This document shows positions 33,348 through 42,751 of a stretch of 64,000 nucleotides of DNA, piece after piece (position 1 is the stretch's first letter; each line of letters starts with the position of its first letter). The DNA comes from Vibrio gigantis (lineage in GTDB: Bacteria > Pseudomonadota > Gammaproteobacteria > Enterobacterales > Vibrionaceae). A program made the position numbers and the translations under genes. The notes under the pieces are model-generated. The model saw only the letters and a program-made list of their open reading frames with translations, did not search any database and was not told where the DNA came from. Where the stretch lies: assembly GCF_024347515.1 (NCBI RefSeq), contig NZ_AP025492.1:744001-808000 (forward strand), read 5' to 3'.

Positions 33348-34559
33348 TTAGAGCATATCGACAGCTTTTTCTATCGCTGCGATCAGTTTGTCGACATCAT
33401 CCATGTTGTTGTATATGCCAAATGAAACTCGCACGGTTCCTTTTACCTTGAGTGCATCCATTAATGGGTGTGCACAGTGGTGACCAGCGCGAACGGCAAT
33501 GCCTTGTTGGTCAAGTAACGTCGCAATATCTTGATGGTGAACGCCATCCATCACAAAAGTAATAACGCTCGAATTGGGCTTATAACCGAGTATTTGGATG
33601 TCGTCCAATTGACTGAGTGCTTGATAAGTTTTGTGTTGTAGCTGGTGAATATGATCTTCCACGTCTTGTTGTTCAAACTGATTTAACCACTCGATTGCTG
33701 AACTTAAAGCGATAGCACCTGCTACGTTTGGTGTGCCTGCTTCGAACTTACCAGGCAATTCAGAAAACGTGGTGCCAGAAAAAGAGACTCGTTCGACCAT
33801 TTTGCCACCGCCATGCCATGGCGGCATCGCTTCAAGCAATTCCAGTTTGCCGTAAAGTACGCCAATTCCTGCTGGAGCATAGAGTTTGTGCCCTGAGAAT
33901 ACGTAGAAGTCTGCACCCAAAGTGGCAACATCTACAGGTTCATGAACGATACCTTGTGCACCATCGACGACAACCACGGCGTTCATATCATGTGCCTTTT
34001 TGATAACTTGCTCAATCGGTTGGCGAGAACCCGTCACATTGGTTATCTGAGCCAGAGCAACAATCTTGGTTCGCTTCGTTAACAGTGTATCAAAAGCAGC
34101 AAGGTCGAATTCGCAGTCAGATGTCATCGGGATTTTGATGACTTTGGCACCGGTTTGTTCTGCTACGATTTGCCAAGGGACGATGTTGGCGTGGTGCTCC
34201 ATTTCGCTCACCAGGATTTCATCGCCTGGCTGAAGGGTACTTCTAGCGTAGGTTTGAGCTATAAGGTTGAGTGCTTCGGTGGCACCGCGAGTCCAGATAA
34301 TCTCTTTCGATGAGGCTGCGCCAACAAACTGAGCGACCTTGTCTCTAGCAGCTTCAAATTGGCTGGTGGCGTGTGCGGTTAAGCTATGACTACCGCGATG
34401 AACATTGGCATTCTGCTTGGAGTAATACTGGCTAATGGCATCAATAACTACCTGAGGTTTTTGTGTGGTTGCCGCGCTATCTAAGTAAATCAGTGGTTGC
34501 TGATTGATGGTTTGTGATAGTGCAGGGAACTGCTCTCGGATGTGATTGATATCAAGCAT
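33348..34559 (-). CDS. csdA: Cysteine desulfurase CsdA (class V aminotransferase, SufS type)
   Basis: A PLP enzyme releasing sulfur from cysteine to CsdE. The 403-residue protein has PLP-Lys225 in FYVFSGHKLYAPAGIGVLYG, the persulfide-forming Cys362 in RAGHHCAHPLM, and EMEHHANIVPWQ and GATEALNLIA typical of group II (SufS/CsdA) desulfurases. CsdA is favoured over SufS by the nearby tcdA and csdE and the absence of suf genes. It is convergent with tcdA-csdE rather than in one operon with them. Confidence 0.93.
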   Translation of the reverse strand: MLDINHIREQFPALSQTINQQPLIYLDSAATTQKPQVVIDAISQYYSKQNANVHRGSHSLTAHATSQFEAARDKVAQFVGAASSKEIIWTRGATEALNLIAQTYARSTLQPGDEILVSEMEHHANIVPWQIVAEQTGAKVIKIPMTSDCEFDLAAFDTLLTKRTKIVALAQITNVTGSRQPIEQVIKKAHDMNAVVVVDGAQGIVHEPVDVATLGADFYVFSGHKLYAPAGIGVLYGKLELLEAMPPWHGGGKMVERVSFSGTTFSELPGKFEAGTPNVAGAIALSSAIEWLNQFEQQDVEDHIHQLQHKTYQALSQLDDIQILGYKPNSSVITFVMDGVHHQDIATLLDQQGIAVRAGHHCAHPLMDALKVKGTVRVSFGIYNNMDDVDKLIAAIEKAVDML

Positions 34560-34645
34560 CTATTCTTACCTAAATCTTGGAAATTGGTGCCAGCGTTGTG
34601 CTGAGTGGTATCATTATTTTATCGCGACTTGTTGATTGGCGCAGG

Positions 34646-35539
34646 CTAATCTTGTTTCTTCCAGCTACTTTCTTTTTCTTTGACTTGCGTGAAGAGTGTT
34701 TGGTTAACGGGAACGTCGATTTTATGCTTATGTGCTGTCTTTATTAGATAGCCAGTAATGAAGTCTATCTCGGTCCTTCTTTGATAGAACATGTCTTGTT
34801 TCATAGAGGAGTTATTCTTTGCCGTCGCTTGAATAACTTTGTTGACGCTAGTTTCCAATTCGTCGGACGAGCAACTAATGCCCTCAGCCTGCATAACTTG
34901 TGTTAACTCTTCAATGATTGCGGCTAGAGTATTACCAAAGCGTGGTTCGGACAGCTCTCCATTCTTGATTTGCTCGAGACCAGTTAGCGGGTTGATTGCA
35001 CAATTGATCGCGAGTTTGGTCCACAAAGCGGTATTTATTTCTGGGTTCCAGCTGACGTCAGGTAATGCGTGATTAAGGACATCGACTAAGAAGGCGCATT
35101 TTTCCCCAGCTTGATTAAAAGCCCCTAACTGAGTTTGACCAGCACCAGTGTGAATCACATGATTGCGATCGGGTTTGAATGCAGCTTGAGTGGTGGTCGC
35201 TAATATAACTGGATGAGTATTAACTTGATCGGCTATAGCATCGACAGCGCCCATGCCGTTGTGCATGAACATTAAGATAGCATTGGAGTCGATATACTGA
35301 AGTAGTGGCGTGATAGCACCTTCTACTTGCCAAGCCTTAACCGTGACGATCACCAAATCACTCGTTGATAGCGTTTCGATATTGTTGTTACTGAAGGAAA
35401 TTGAAGTTTGTTCGTCAAGAGATAGGTCAACAGAGGGAGCAGAAGAACGACTCCATAAAGACACATTATGACCAGCTTGAAGAAGTTTTATCGCCCATAA
35501 AGCGCCAATCGCTCCGGGACCAACAATAGTGATATTCAC
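34646..35539 (-). CDS. panE: 2-dehydropantoate 2-reductase (ketopantoate reductase)
   Basis: NADPH-dependent reduction of ketopantoate to pantoate in CoA synthesis. The 297-residue protein has the N-terminal nucleotide-binding motif (ITIVGPGAIGALWAIKLLQAG), the hinge region (KLAINCAINPLTGLEQIKNGEL) with catalytic Lys and Asn, and the C-terminal helical domain with KQDMFYQRRTEIDFITGYL. Length matches E. coli PanE (303). 86 bp upstream of csdA, with no terminator seen between, so co-transcription is possible. Confidence 0.92.
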   Translation of the reverse strand: MNITIVGPGAIGALWAIKLLQAGHNVSLWSRSSAPSVDLSLDEQTSISFSNNNIETLSTSDLVIVTVKAWQVEGAITPLLQYIDSNAILMFMHNGMGAVDAIADQVNTHPVILATTTQAAFKPDRNHVIHTGAGQTQLGAFNQAGEKCAFLVDVLNHALPDVSWNPEINTALWTKLAINCAINPLTGLEQIKNGELSEPRFGNTLAAIIEELTQVMQAEGISCSSDELETSVNKVIQATAKNNSSMKQDMFYQRRTEIDFITGYLIKTAHKHKIDVPVNQTLFTQVKEKESSWKKQD

Positions 35540-35602
35540 AGCAATACCGAGATAAGAAAGTAATGCTGCAAGGATAGCGAGGCATTAAATGAAAGCAATA
35601 AA

Positions 35603-35626
35603 AAATGGCACCCGAGGGTGCCATTT
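35603..35626 (-). terminator. Intrinsic terminator of ompK
   Basis: AAATGGCACC and GGTGCCATTT form a 10-bp stem with a 4-nt loop, followed on the minus strand by TTTATTGC. Confidence 0.85.
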
Positions 35627-35649
35627 AGGAAACTTTCTTAGAAGTTCGA

Positions 35650-36465
35650 TTAGAACTTGTAAGTTACTGCTACGTAGTGACCTACGCCAGAAGAATCAGC
35701 TTGTGAAGTTGCATCCCATGGAAGGTCTGCACCGTCTTCAAAACCGTATACATCGCTGTATAGCTTCAAGCCGTAACCAACTGCAAAGCGATCTGAGTGC
35801 CAGTAGATACCGTTGAACATTGCGCCGCCGTTGCTTACTTGAGCGTACTCATCTTTCATACCGAATTGGTAATCGATGTAACCTTGGTAAGAGATGAACG
35901 AACCGTTCTCGAAGAAGTAGAAAGGCTTGAACCAGTTAGTCGAGATTTGGAAACCATTCCAATCTTTTTGGTTTGAATCGTATGTACCGTAAAGGTTTAG
36001 ACCCATTTTACCGAACCATGGAACCATTACGTCAGAACCAAGACCAACTTTTTGAGTGTTAACACCGCCGTTGTTACCATCCCACTCGAAAAGAGTTGAA
36101 AGGTATAGCTCTTCAACTGGGCCGAAAGATAGGTCTTTACCAGTTAGACCGTCAAGAGACATACGAGGAGCAAACTTCATGAAGATTTTGCCATCTTTGT
36201 CTGCTTTGTCGCTGCTTGAGTCTGATGTCAGGTTAAATACATCAACATAGCCGTAAAGGTCGAAGATTCCAGAGCGACCACCAAATTCCATCTCTAGGTA
36301 ATCATGAGTAGATTCGTAAGGACCTTTCTCGTTGATTGCACCCATGATGTTAAACTGCATCCATTTGTAGTCGTTCTTATGGATGTCGCCGTCAGAATAA
36401 TCAGCTGCCATTACTGGAGCAGAAGTTGCTGCAAGTAGGCCAAGAGTTAGAAGTGATTTACGCAT
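35650..36465 (-). CDS. ompK: OmpK, Tsx-family nucleoside-specific outer-membrane channel
   Basis: A 271-residue outer-membrane protein; OmpK is known as a vibriophage KVP40 receptor and belongs to the Tsx channel family. The start is placed at 36465, giving a normal signal peptide (MRKSLLTLGLLAATSAPVMA) and mature ADYSDGDIHKNDYKWMQFN; the frame extends further upstream without meaning. Barrel strands include YLEMEFGGRSGIFDLYGYVDVF and the C-terminal GVGHYVAVTYKF ending in Phe. A good CRP site lies about 130 bp upstream. Confidence 0.93.
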   Translation of the reverse strand: MRKSLLTLGLLAATSAPVMAADYSDGDIHKNDYKWMQFNIMGAINEKGPYESTHDYLEMEFGGRSGIFDLYGYVDVFNLTSDSSSDKADKDGKIFMKFAPRMSLDGLTGKDLSFGPVEELYLSTLFEWDGNNGGVNTQKVGLGSDVMVPWFGKMGLNLYGTYDSNQKDWNGFQISTNWFKPFYFFENGSFISYQGYIDYQFGMKDEYAQVSNGGAMFNGIYWHSDRFAVGYGLKLYSDVYGFEDGADLPWDATSQADSSGVGHYVAVTYKF

Positions 36466-37054
36466 AATGGAACTCTCTATGTTAAAAATGAATAACCCGC
36501 TAATCCATGCGTGTTTATGATGTCCGAATGCCGAGCATAATAGCGATTTTGTTCTCAAATAAAAGTGAGACGGAGTGAAAACTACAATTATTAAGGTGAG
36601 GTTGATCACACTAATGATCTAAATAATGGAACTTTAAGGTTCTAATGCATCTTGATGCACCTTGGGTTCTATTGATTTTGTGAAATTCGATTATTTTGTG
36701 GTTAAATCGGTGAAATGCTGCTCTAAGCAAACGATTCTACTAATTTGAGTGACACACATATCAAAATCAACAGTATTCTTTTCTATGTAATATTTCCCCA
36801 GAAAACGACGAAATCTCTCCTCAGTTAGATCCACTCTTTGATCTATTTTTGACCAACTCCGTAATGGAGGGGGAATCAATTGATGAATAACTCATGTGAT
36901 GAGTAATTTGGTATGTGAGCCCTATTACTTTGCCAGCACAGGTATTATTGAGACAGTTCACAGCACTAAATACTGAGAGAGAGTATTTGAAGATTTTTTA
37001 CTGAGCTTATCTTTTGTGCGACGAACGGGTCTAATTTTTTGGGAGAGAAGACCG
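36466..37054. other. Intergenic region between ompK and the DUF4397 gene
   Basis: 589 bp with divergent promoters expected at each end. It holds the CRP-like site at 36595-36610 and a small TGCATC/GATGCA hairpin near 36643. A 62-codon minus-strand frame with a TTG start (36691-36879) is present but unsupported. Confidence 0.5.
36595..36610 (-). promoter_or_regulatory. CRP-cAMP binding site upstream of ompK
   Basis: GGTGA-N6-TCACA matches 9 of 10 bases of the CRP half-sites TGTGA/TCACA with the right 6-bp spacer. CRP control is known for tsx in enteric bacteria, so carbon-source control of ompK is plausible. Confidence 0.6.
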
Positions 37055-38401
37055 ATGAAATATTCACCATTACTCGCGGTAGCAATATCAGCTCTGTTCA
37101 TTGTTGGGTGTGATAATGACGATGAACCTACTACACAGCTACAAGCTGTTCATGCGTCACCCGATGCACCTTTGGCTAATGTTATCGTCAATAGTCAGGC
37201 TCGTTGGACTGGCGTCGATTATGCTCAAGCATCTGGTTACACCTCAGTTGCAGAAGGGCAGACTTTATTGCAAGTTGACGTTCAGCTTCCGGGAGAGGCC
37301 GTCACAACCGTCATACCTCAAAGCCAATTTAATCTTAGCCAAGATTTAGATTATACGGTGATGGTGGTGGGCGATGCTGATGGATCGAATAACCCTGTAG
37401 AAGCTTTGGTTGTGACTCGCCCTGCTGCGGGCACGGCAACGAGTTCAAGTTTAGATGTGCAAGTAGTACACGCCGCGACAGGTGTTGGCGATGTAAACCT
37501 GTATGTTACTGGCCCTAGTGATCCATTAGGTGCACCGTTAGGGACTTTGGCTTATAAAGATTTTACCGATGTACTCAATATTCCTGCTGGTCAATATCGT
37601 GTGAGATTAGAAACAGTAAGCGGTAGTGCTATCGCATTTGATTCAGGAGAGATTACTCTCCCTGCTGGTAGCGAACTGACCATTGCAGCCGTACCAAGAG
37701 CAGATTCTAATAGTGCTTCACCTGTTAAGTTGATGGTAATGGATGGTTCGGGCTCATCTTTAATCTACGACATGGCAGAAGCTGCCGAAGTAAGAGTAGG
37801 GCATTTAGTTGATGGTGCTCCGGTTGTAGATCCATTTGTCAATGGTTCGGCTTTTGCACCTTTAGCTGATTTGATGTTCAAGGAAATCCGAGGATTTATC
37901 GATTTGGCTGTCGGAAGCTACGATATTGATATCTTTGCAGATGGTACTACGACTAATGCATTGATTGATGCGGATGGTATCGCCGTCTTCGCCGGTATGG
38001 ACTATAGCATCTATGCGGTAGGGACAGTAACGCCGCTGAATTTAGAAGCATTAGTCGTTCCTGAAAATCGTCGTCCGGTTGCAACTAGCGCAGTGTTGAA
38101 CATTACTCATGCTGCGGCTAATCCAATTGCAGCGTCGGTTGATATTTACTTGACTGAAAATGTGGGAATCTCTGGTAGTACCCCGGCGCAAAATAATGTG
38201 AAATTCAAAGATTACGCGAATGGTATTTATGTGGCTGCAGGAACTTACTATGTGACGATTACTGTCGCAGGAGACCCAACAACTGTTGCGATTGATTCTG
38301 CACCTGCAACCTTGGCTGATGGCGTAGTTTATCAAGTGGTGGCGATTGATGATTCGATGGGAACTGGGTTTAACCTAATCGTGAGCGACACAACAGATTA
38401 G
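37055..38401 (+). CDS. DUF4397-repeat lipoprotein
   Basis: A 448-residue lipoprotein. The start is ATG 37055, with GGGAGAG 8-14 nt upstream and a lipobox (FIVGC) at residue ~19; an earlier GTG frame (37016) has neither. After the signal come about four beta-rich units of ~100 residues, each with a motif like VHASPDAPLANV, VHAATGVGDVNLYV, VGHLVDGAPVVDPFV and THAAANPIAASVDIYL, the DUF4397 pattern. Probably a cell-surface or periplasmic beta-sandwich array. No catalytic residues are evident; function unknown. Single gene with its own terminator. Confidence 0.82.
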   Translation: MKYSPLLAVAISALFIVGCDNDDEPTTQLQAVHASPDAPLANVIVNSQARWTGVDYAQASGYTSVAEGQTLLQVDVQLPGEAVTTVIPQSQFNLSQDLDYTVMVVGDADGSNNPVEALVVTRPAAGTATSSSLDVQVVHAATGVGDVNLYVTGPSDPLGAPLGTLAYKDFTDVLNIPAGQYRVRLETVSGSAIAFDSGEITLPAGSELTIAAVPRADSNSASPVKLMVMDGSGSSLIYDMAEAAEVRVGHLVDGAPVVDPFVNGSAFAPLADLMFKEIRGFIDLAVGSYDIDIFADGTTTNALIDADGIAVFAGMDYSIYAVGTVTPLNLEALVVPENRRPVATSAVLNITHAAANPIAASVDIYLTENVGISGSTPAQNNVKFKDYANGIYVAAGTYYVTITVAGDPTTVAIDSAPATLADGVVYQVVAIDDSMGTGFNLIVSDTTD

Positions 38402-38429
38402 CTTTTATTAGATTGGTCGCGACAAAGTA

Positions 38430-38460
38430 AAAGAGGGTAGCGTGACGCTACCCTCTTTTC
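38430..38460. terminator. Bidirectional terminator between the DUF4397 gene and ampG
   Basis: AAAGAGGGTAGCG and CGCTACCCTCTTT form a 13-bp stem with a TGA loop, T-rich on the plus side and A-rich upstream, serving both convergent genes. Confidence 0.88.
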
Positions 38461-38478
38461 TTTTACTTTTTTGTTCAA

Positions 38479-39837
38479 TTACTCTTGGTTGTTTTTAGCT
38501 TTTTCTAATAAATCAGTGAAAAAGTGGCGCAACGAATAGAGCATGATCAAGCTTGGTATCACCATTAATGACGTCAATATAAAGAAGGTTGACCAATCAT
38601 TCAGGTAATCGACGAGCTCGCCACTGAATGAAGCCAGTGTTGTTCGACCGAAGTTGCCCAAGGACGCTAACAAGGCATATTGTGTCGCTGAGAACGCTTG
38701 TCCGGTTAGTAGCGTTAAGAAAGAAACAAAAGCTACTGTTGAAAAGGCGGTCGTGAAATTATCGACAATAATCGTGGCCAAGAACAGCGTTTCACTTGGG
38801 CCCGCTTGAGCGATCCACGCGAACATAAGATTACTGGCTGCCATTGCAACACCGCCAATCATGAGTCCGCGTACAATACCAAATTTCACATTGAAGACAC
38901 TGCCTAATAAGGTGAAGAATATTGTCGCACCCCAACCAATTAACTTTGAATAATGGCCGATTTGTTCGTTACTAAAACCTATTTCTTTATAGAAGGTGAT
39001 CGACATACGGCCTAAGAAGGCTTCGCCTATCTTAAATAGGAATACGAACAACAGTAGGGTAATGGCAACTTGAACTCCGTTTCGTTTAAAGAAGTCATAA
39101 AACGGTTCTAACACGGTAACACTGAACCAAGCCACGACTTTCGAACCCACAACTTTATTGTGGCGTTGCTGGGCCTGTTCTTGCAGGGCCTCGCGTTGTG
39201 TATTTGGCTCGCCGACAAAAAGCGTAAACAGCATTAATACGACAACGACGCCTGCCATGCCGTAATAAACACCATTCCAACCGATTGAGTCAGCATTGAT
39301 AAAGGCGAGGTAACCCGGTAGGGAATAACCAGTCCACCAGCCAACTACGGCCATTGCTGACGCTTGTGGCAGTTTCGATGATTCAGATTTTGGAAACGAA
39401 TCGATACGGAAGGCATCAATCGCAATGTCTTGAGTTGCAGACGCAATCGCAATGCCCAATGCAAGCATTGAGGTGAACATCAGGTCATTAGCAGGGTTTA
39501 CTCCAGCAATGAACAGCGTGCATACGAGAACAAAGCTTTGGCATAGAAATATCCAACTGCGTCGTTGACCTAGTATCGCGTGTAAGATTGGCAGTTTGAC
39601 TCTGTCTACCAATGGTGCCCATAAAAAGTTAATCGCATAGACGGCAAATACACTACCAAAGTAGCCGATTGCCGCACGTGTTAAACCTGCATCTTTTAGC
39701 CAACCAGACATGTTGGATCCAATAAGAACCCATGGGAAGCCGCTCGAACAACCCAGCATAAACACCCAAAGTAGGCGTTTATCAAGGTAACTGCGGAAAG
39801 TCTGCATCCAAGAAAGAGAGGGAGTGCCTGATGACAT
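38479..39837 (-). CDS. ampG: AmpG-type muropeptide permease (MFS)
   Basis: Imports GlcNAc-anhydromuropeptides across the inner membrane for cell-wall recycling. The 452-residue protein has about 12-14 hydrophobic segments; the N-terminal FMLGCSSGFPWVLIGSNMSGWLKDAGL and LGIAIASATQDIAIDAFRID, together with LLTGQAFSATQYALLASLGNFGRT, are typical of AmpG. It is the last gene of yajG-ppiA-ampG, though a terminator-like hairpin separates it from ppiA, so it may be expressed less or from its own promoter. Its substrates are made by lytic transglycosylases such as MltF and MltA in this window. Confidence 0.92.
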   Translation of the reverse strand: MSSGTPSLSWMQTFRSYLDKRLLWVFMLGCSSGFPWVLIGSNMSGWLKDAGLTRAAIGYFGSVFAVYAINFLWAPLVDRVKLPILHAILGQRRSWIFLCQSFVLVCTLFIAGVNPANDLMFTSMLALGIAIASATQDIAIDAFRIDSFPKSESSKLPQASAMAVVGWWTGYSLPGYLAFINADSIGWNGVYYGMAGVVVVLMLFTLFVGEPNTQREALQEQAQQRHNKVVGSKVVAWFSVTVLEPFYDFFKRNGVQVAITLLLFVFLFKIGEAFLGRMSITFYKEIGFSNEQIGHYSKLIGWGATIFFTLLGSVFNVKFGIVRGLMIGGVAMAASNLMFAWIAQAGPSETLFLATIIVDNFTTAFSTVAFVSFLTLLTGQAFSATQYALLASLGNFGRTTLASFSGELVDYLNDWSTFFILTSLMVIPSLIMLYSLRHFFTDLLEKAKNNQE

Positions 39838-39857
39838 AGGGCGTCCTTGTATAGAAA

Positions 39858-39882
39858 AACGCCCTTAAGAAATAAGGGCGTT
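39858..39882 (-). terminator. Terminator or attenuator between ppiA and ampG
   Basis: AACGCCCTTA and TAAGGGCGTT form a 10-bp stem with a 5-nt loop; on the minus strand TTTCTATAC follows. It could reduce readthrough into ampG. Confidence 0.75.
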
Positions 39883-39890
39883 ACATTGGA

Positions 39891-40439
39891 TTACTTAAGA
39901 AGGGTCACTTTGGTGATGACGATTGGGTCGACTGGGATGTCTGACATGCGGCCCATTCGCTTGGTTGGAATCGTTGCCATCTTTTGAACAACGTCAAAAC
40001 CTTCAGTTACTTTGCCGAATACAGCATAGCCTGGGTTACCACCTTTAGCGTTTAAGAAATCGTTGTCAGAGAAGTTAATGAAAAACTGACGAGTTGCAGA
40101 ATCTGGAGCATTGGTACGAGCCATAGCGATGGTTGCTGTATCGTTTTTCAGGCCATTACTACCTTCGTTCTTGATAGGAGCATAAGTCGCTTGTTGATTC
40201 ATCTCTTGATCGAAACCACCACCTTGTGCCATGAAACCAGGAATAACTCGGTGGAAGATAGTGCCTTCATAGCTGCCGTCAGCAACGTATTTTAGAAAGT
40301 TCTCAGCACTAACTGGTGCTTGCTCTTGGTTAAGCTCAATTGTGAAGTCGCCTAATGTTGTCTCTACGTTCACTTTAGGGCCAGCCCAAACGCTCACGCT
40401 CACCAGCATTAATGCGATAGAAGATAAAATACGACCCAT
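39891..40439 (-). CDS. ppiA: Periplasmic cyclophilin-type peptidyl-prolyl isomerase
   Basis: Catalyses cis-trans isomerisation of prolyl bonds. The 182-residue protein has a signal peptide (cleavage after SVWA) and a bacterial cyclophilin domain: FTIELNQEQAPVSAENFLKY, IFHRVIPGFMAQGGGF with the catalytic Arg, and SATRQFFINFSDNDFL. Signal and length fit PpiA (E. coli 190) rather than cytoplasmic PpiB. Its ATG overlaps the yajG stop by 1 nt (TAATG), indicating coupled translation. Confidence 0.9.
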   Translation of the reverse strand: MGRILSSIALMLVSVSVWAGPKVNVETTLGDFTIELNQEQAPVSAENFLKYVADGSYEGTIFHRVIPGFMAQGGGFDQEMNQQATYAPIKNEGSNGLKNDTATIAMARTNAPDSATRQFFINFSDNDFLNAKGGNPGYAVFGKVTEGFDVVQKMATIPTKRMGRMSDIPVDPIVITKVTLLK

Positions 40440-41008
40440 TAGAAACGTTCCTTCATGTAAGTTTGCAGTTCTTGGTCATTGGCGATCTCCTTGAGCACTA
40501 AGTCGATAACATCGTTAAGTACCATTGCGATATCGTCGTTTGATGCACTTAATGCACCAGTGCGAGTTGCTGTGCCATTGAATGTCTTAACCAGTTTGCC
40601 TTCTGGTGTTTCAGCCGTAACTTCAAGTGTTACTTTACCGTCCATTTGGTTTTCCATAATGGTGTGTTCTACGGTAACGAGTGCTTCTTGAATCTCTAAA
40701 ACAACAGAGTTTTCGCTGTTTACGCTGGCACGAAAGCCTTGTGACTCAAATTGTTGAGCAATAGCGTTTTCTAGAGAGATACGCATGTTTTGCTTAGCGT
40801 GAATTGGCTGAATATTTGAACGGCCACTATCAACCAATGCAACATATTGAGCGGCACGAACATCTTTACTGGTTAGCGTGTATGTTTTGCCTTGTACAAG
40901 GTTGCTGGAGCTTAGTGAAGCTTCTGGCATTACATTGATCTGTTCTTGCTGAGGGGCTGAACATGCTGTCAAAGCCATAATAGAAGCAGCCAAAATCAGT
41001 TTTTTCAT
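40439..41008 (-). CDS. yajG: YajG family lipoprotein
   Basis: A 189-residue lipoprotein (lipobox LTAC, Cys16). The body has an alternating strand pattern (VALVDSGRSNIQPIHAKQNMRISLENAIAQQFESQGF, split by helices) like YajG. Location directly upstream of ppiA and ampG supports this, since E. coli yajG precedes ampG. Function unknown; an envelope role is implied by its partner genes. First gene of the operon. Confidence 0.85.
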   Translation of the reverse strand: MKKLILAASIMALTACSAPQQEQINVMPEASLSSSNLVQGKTYTLTSKDVRAAQYVALVDSGRSNIQPIHAKQNMRISLENAIAQQFESQGFRASVNSENSVVLEIQEALVTVEHTIMENQMDGKVTLEVTAETPEGKLVKTFNGTATRTGALSASNDDIAMVLNDVIDLVLKEIANDQELQTYMKERF

Positions 41009-41074
41009 TCCTTTATCCTTTCTAAATTCACACCAGAAGCTCGGTATCTTAAATTCTTGTGAAGTCGCTTCTGC

Positions 41075-42226
41075 TTATTTATTAAAATTCGCAGGTTCTC
41101 TTGTTGCTTGTAATATCTCAAATTTTTGGTTTAGTTCAAGCGTTTCAACGTTAGCTTCACCAAATAGTCTTGCTAGTTTGACATCGTATCCGAGGTGTCG
41201 GTTGCCAATAACAATTAATTTGCCTCCATTGCTAAGAACATGCTTTGCATCACAGAACATTTGCCACGCAATGTGATCAGTAATTGCTTGTTGTTGGTGG
41301 AACGGAGGATTACACATCACTAAGTAGGTGCTGTTTTTCTTAAAGCCATCTAAACAGTTGTTGGCGATGAATTGGAAGTTACCTTCTTCACCAAGGTTGT
41401 CTTTGATGTTTTGGCGCGCAGATTCCACCGCCATAAAGCTTTCATCGACACAGGTGATACGAGCTTGTGGGTTTAATTGCCCAGCTTTTACACTCAATAC
41501 GCCGTTGCCACAGCCAAGGTCGATGATATGGCGTAGCTCAGGATCTTGAGGGATGTGCTCTAGCATATAACGAGCGCCTTGATCGAGTGCTTCCCCTGAG
41601 TAAACATTTGGTAAATTTTTCAGGCGGATATCTTCACCGTCAACATCCCATTCAACAAAAGGCTCTACCGTTTGAATTGGCTGGCAGTTTGGAGACGAGA
41701 AGACTAAGCGGTGTTTTTTCTTCGCTAGCGATGTTTTGGTTTCGCCTAGGTATTTTTCGAACAGATTAAGCGTAGAAGTGTGAATCTCTTTTACCTTGTT
41801 GACGCCGATCACTTGGCAGCCTTCAGGTAAAGCTTGGCGTAGCTGGCTCAATTGCCAAATTAGGTGACGGTTTGTTTTCGGCAGCTGCATGATCACAAGA
41901 TCGATACCGTGTGGGATATCATCCATGGTGTTTAAAAAGTTGACGCGATTGCATTGATTACGCTGTAAGTTTTTCAGGGCACCACGGTGAGAGATAAATG
42001 AGTCACTCATCATGGTGACATCATGATCTTTCGAGAACCATGCGGATAGGGCACCAAAGCTGTCGTTCATGATCAGGATGTGTTTGCCAGGTTCAAGGTT
42101 CATCTCTTCAACGTGACTGATCAGGTATTCGTCGCCCGCATCCCAAGCTTGAAGGGTTTCATTTGAACGTTTAGGGAAACGATGTAAGGTTAAAGTTCTA
42201 TCGTGAAGGGTAAGTTCTGTTTTCAT
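41075..42226 (-). CDS. rlmG: 23S rRNA (guanine-1835-N2)-methyltransferase
   Basis: A SAM-dependent enzyme methylating G1835 of 23S rRNA. The 383-residue protein has a duplicated methyltransferase layout: an N-terminal degenerate half and an active C-terminal half with HIIDLGCGNGVLSVKA (SAM motif I) and CNPPFH (the NPPF motif for amino methylation). Length agrees with E. coli RlmG (378). Divergent from bolA; monocistronic. Confidence 0.93.
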   Translation of the reverse strand: MKTELTLHDRTLTLHRFPKRSNETLQAWDAGDEYLISHVEEMNLEPGKHILIMNDSFGALSAWFSKDHDVTMMSDSFISHRGALKNLQRNQCNRVNFLNTMDDIPHGIDLVIMQLPKTNRHLIWQLSQLRQALPEGCQVIGVNKVKEIHTSTLNLFEKYLGETKTSLAKKKHRLVFSSPNCQPIQTVEPFVEWDVDGEDIRLKNLPNVYSGEALDQGARYMLEHIPQDPELRHIIDLGCGNGVLSVKAGQLNPQARITCVDESFMAVESARQNIKDNLGEEGNFQFIANNCLDGFKKNSTYLVMCNPPFHQQQAITDHIAWQMFCDAKHVLSNGGKLIVIGNRHLGYDVKLARLFGEANVETLELNQKFEILQATREPANFNK

Positions 42227-42399
42227 TGCTTGAGATACTTATGTAAGGAATAACAAAGATATTGTCTCAAATGCAGCCTGAACAAGATAGAAAAAACTCA
42301 AGCAAACCTACGCCATTCACTTGAAATACTCAGACACTCGACCTGTTAGGGTTTATACTCTCCCCACGGACAACGCCAATACGTTATTAAGGAATCACA

Positions 42400-42708
42400 A
42401 TGATCCAAGAAGTTATCGAAACAAAATTGCACAATGAGTTTTCACCAAGTCATTTAAACGTGGTCAATGAGAGCTATATGCACAATGTTCCGGCTGGTTC
42501 TGAGAGTCATTTTAAAGTGATTGTTGTCAGCGATGTGTTTGAAGGTTTGCGTCTTATTGCTCGCCATCGAGCAATAAATAAAGCTCTTTCAGAAGAGCTA
42601 GCGAATAATATTCACGCATTGTCCATTCACACTTATACAAAAGATGAATGGATGAAGCAGCTAGATAACGTGCCAGATAGCCCTATGTGTATGGGCGGTG
42701 GTAAGTAA
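42400..42708 (+). CDS. bolA: BolA family protein
   Basis: A 102-residue protein with the BolA fold: the N-terminal helix [15 protein letters not shown], then [12 protein letters not shown] with conserved His, [26 protein letters not shown] and the C-terminal [14 protein letters not shown], which includes the His used with monothiol glutaredoxin [2Fe-2S] in this family. Known roles concern morphology, biofilm and Fe-S sensing. AAGGA at 42389-42393 precedes the ATG. Followed by a terminator at 42730. Confidence 0.9.
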   Translation: MIQEVIETKLHNEFSPSHLNVVNESYMHNVPAGSESHFKVIVVSDVFEGLRLIARHRAINKALSEELANNIHALSIHTYTKDEWMKQLDNVPDSPMCMGGGK

Positions 42709-42729
42709 TAGAACTCGCGAATATAGAAG

Positions 42730-42751
42730 AGGTGGCTATGCCGCCTTTTTT
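42730..42751 (+). terminator. Intrinsic terminator of bolA
   Basis: AGGTGGC and GCCGCCT pair (one G-U) around TAT, followed by five more T. Confidence 0.82.

Noticed and set aside
36691..36879. 62-codon minus-strand frame with a TTG start between ompK and the DUF4397 gene
   Set aside because: Rare start codon, no ribosome site and no recognisable domain.
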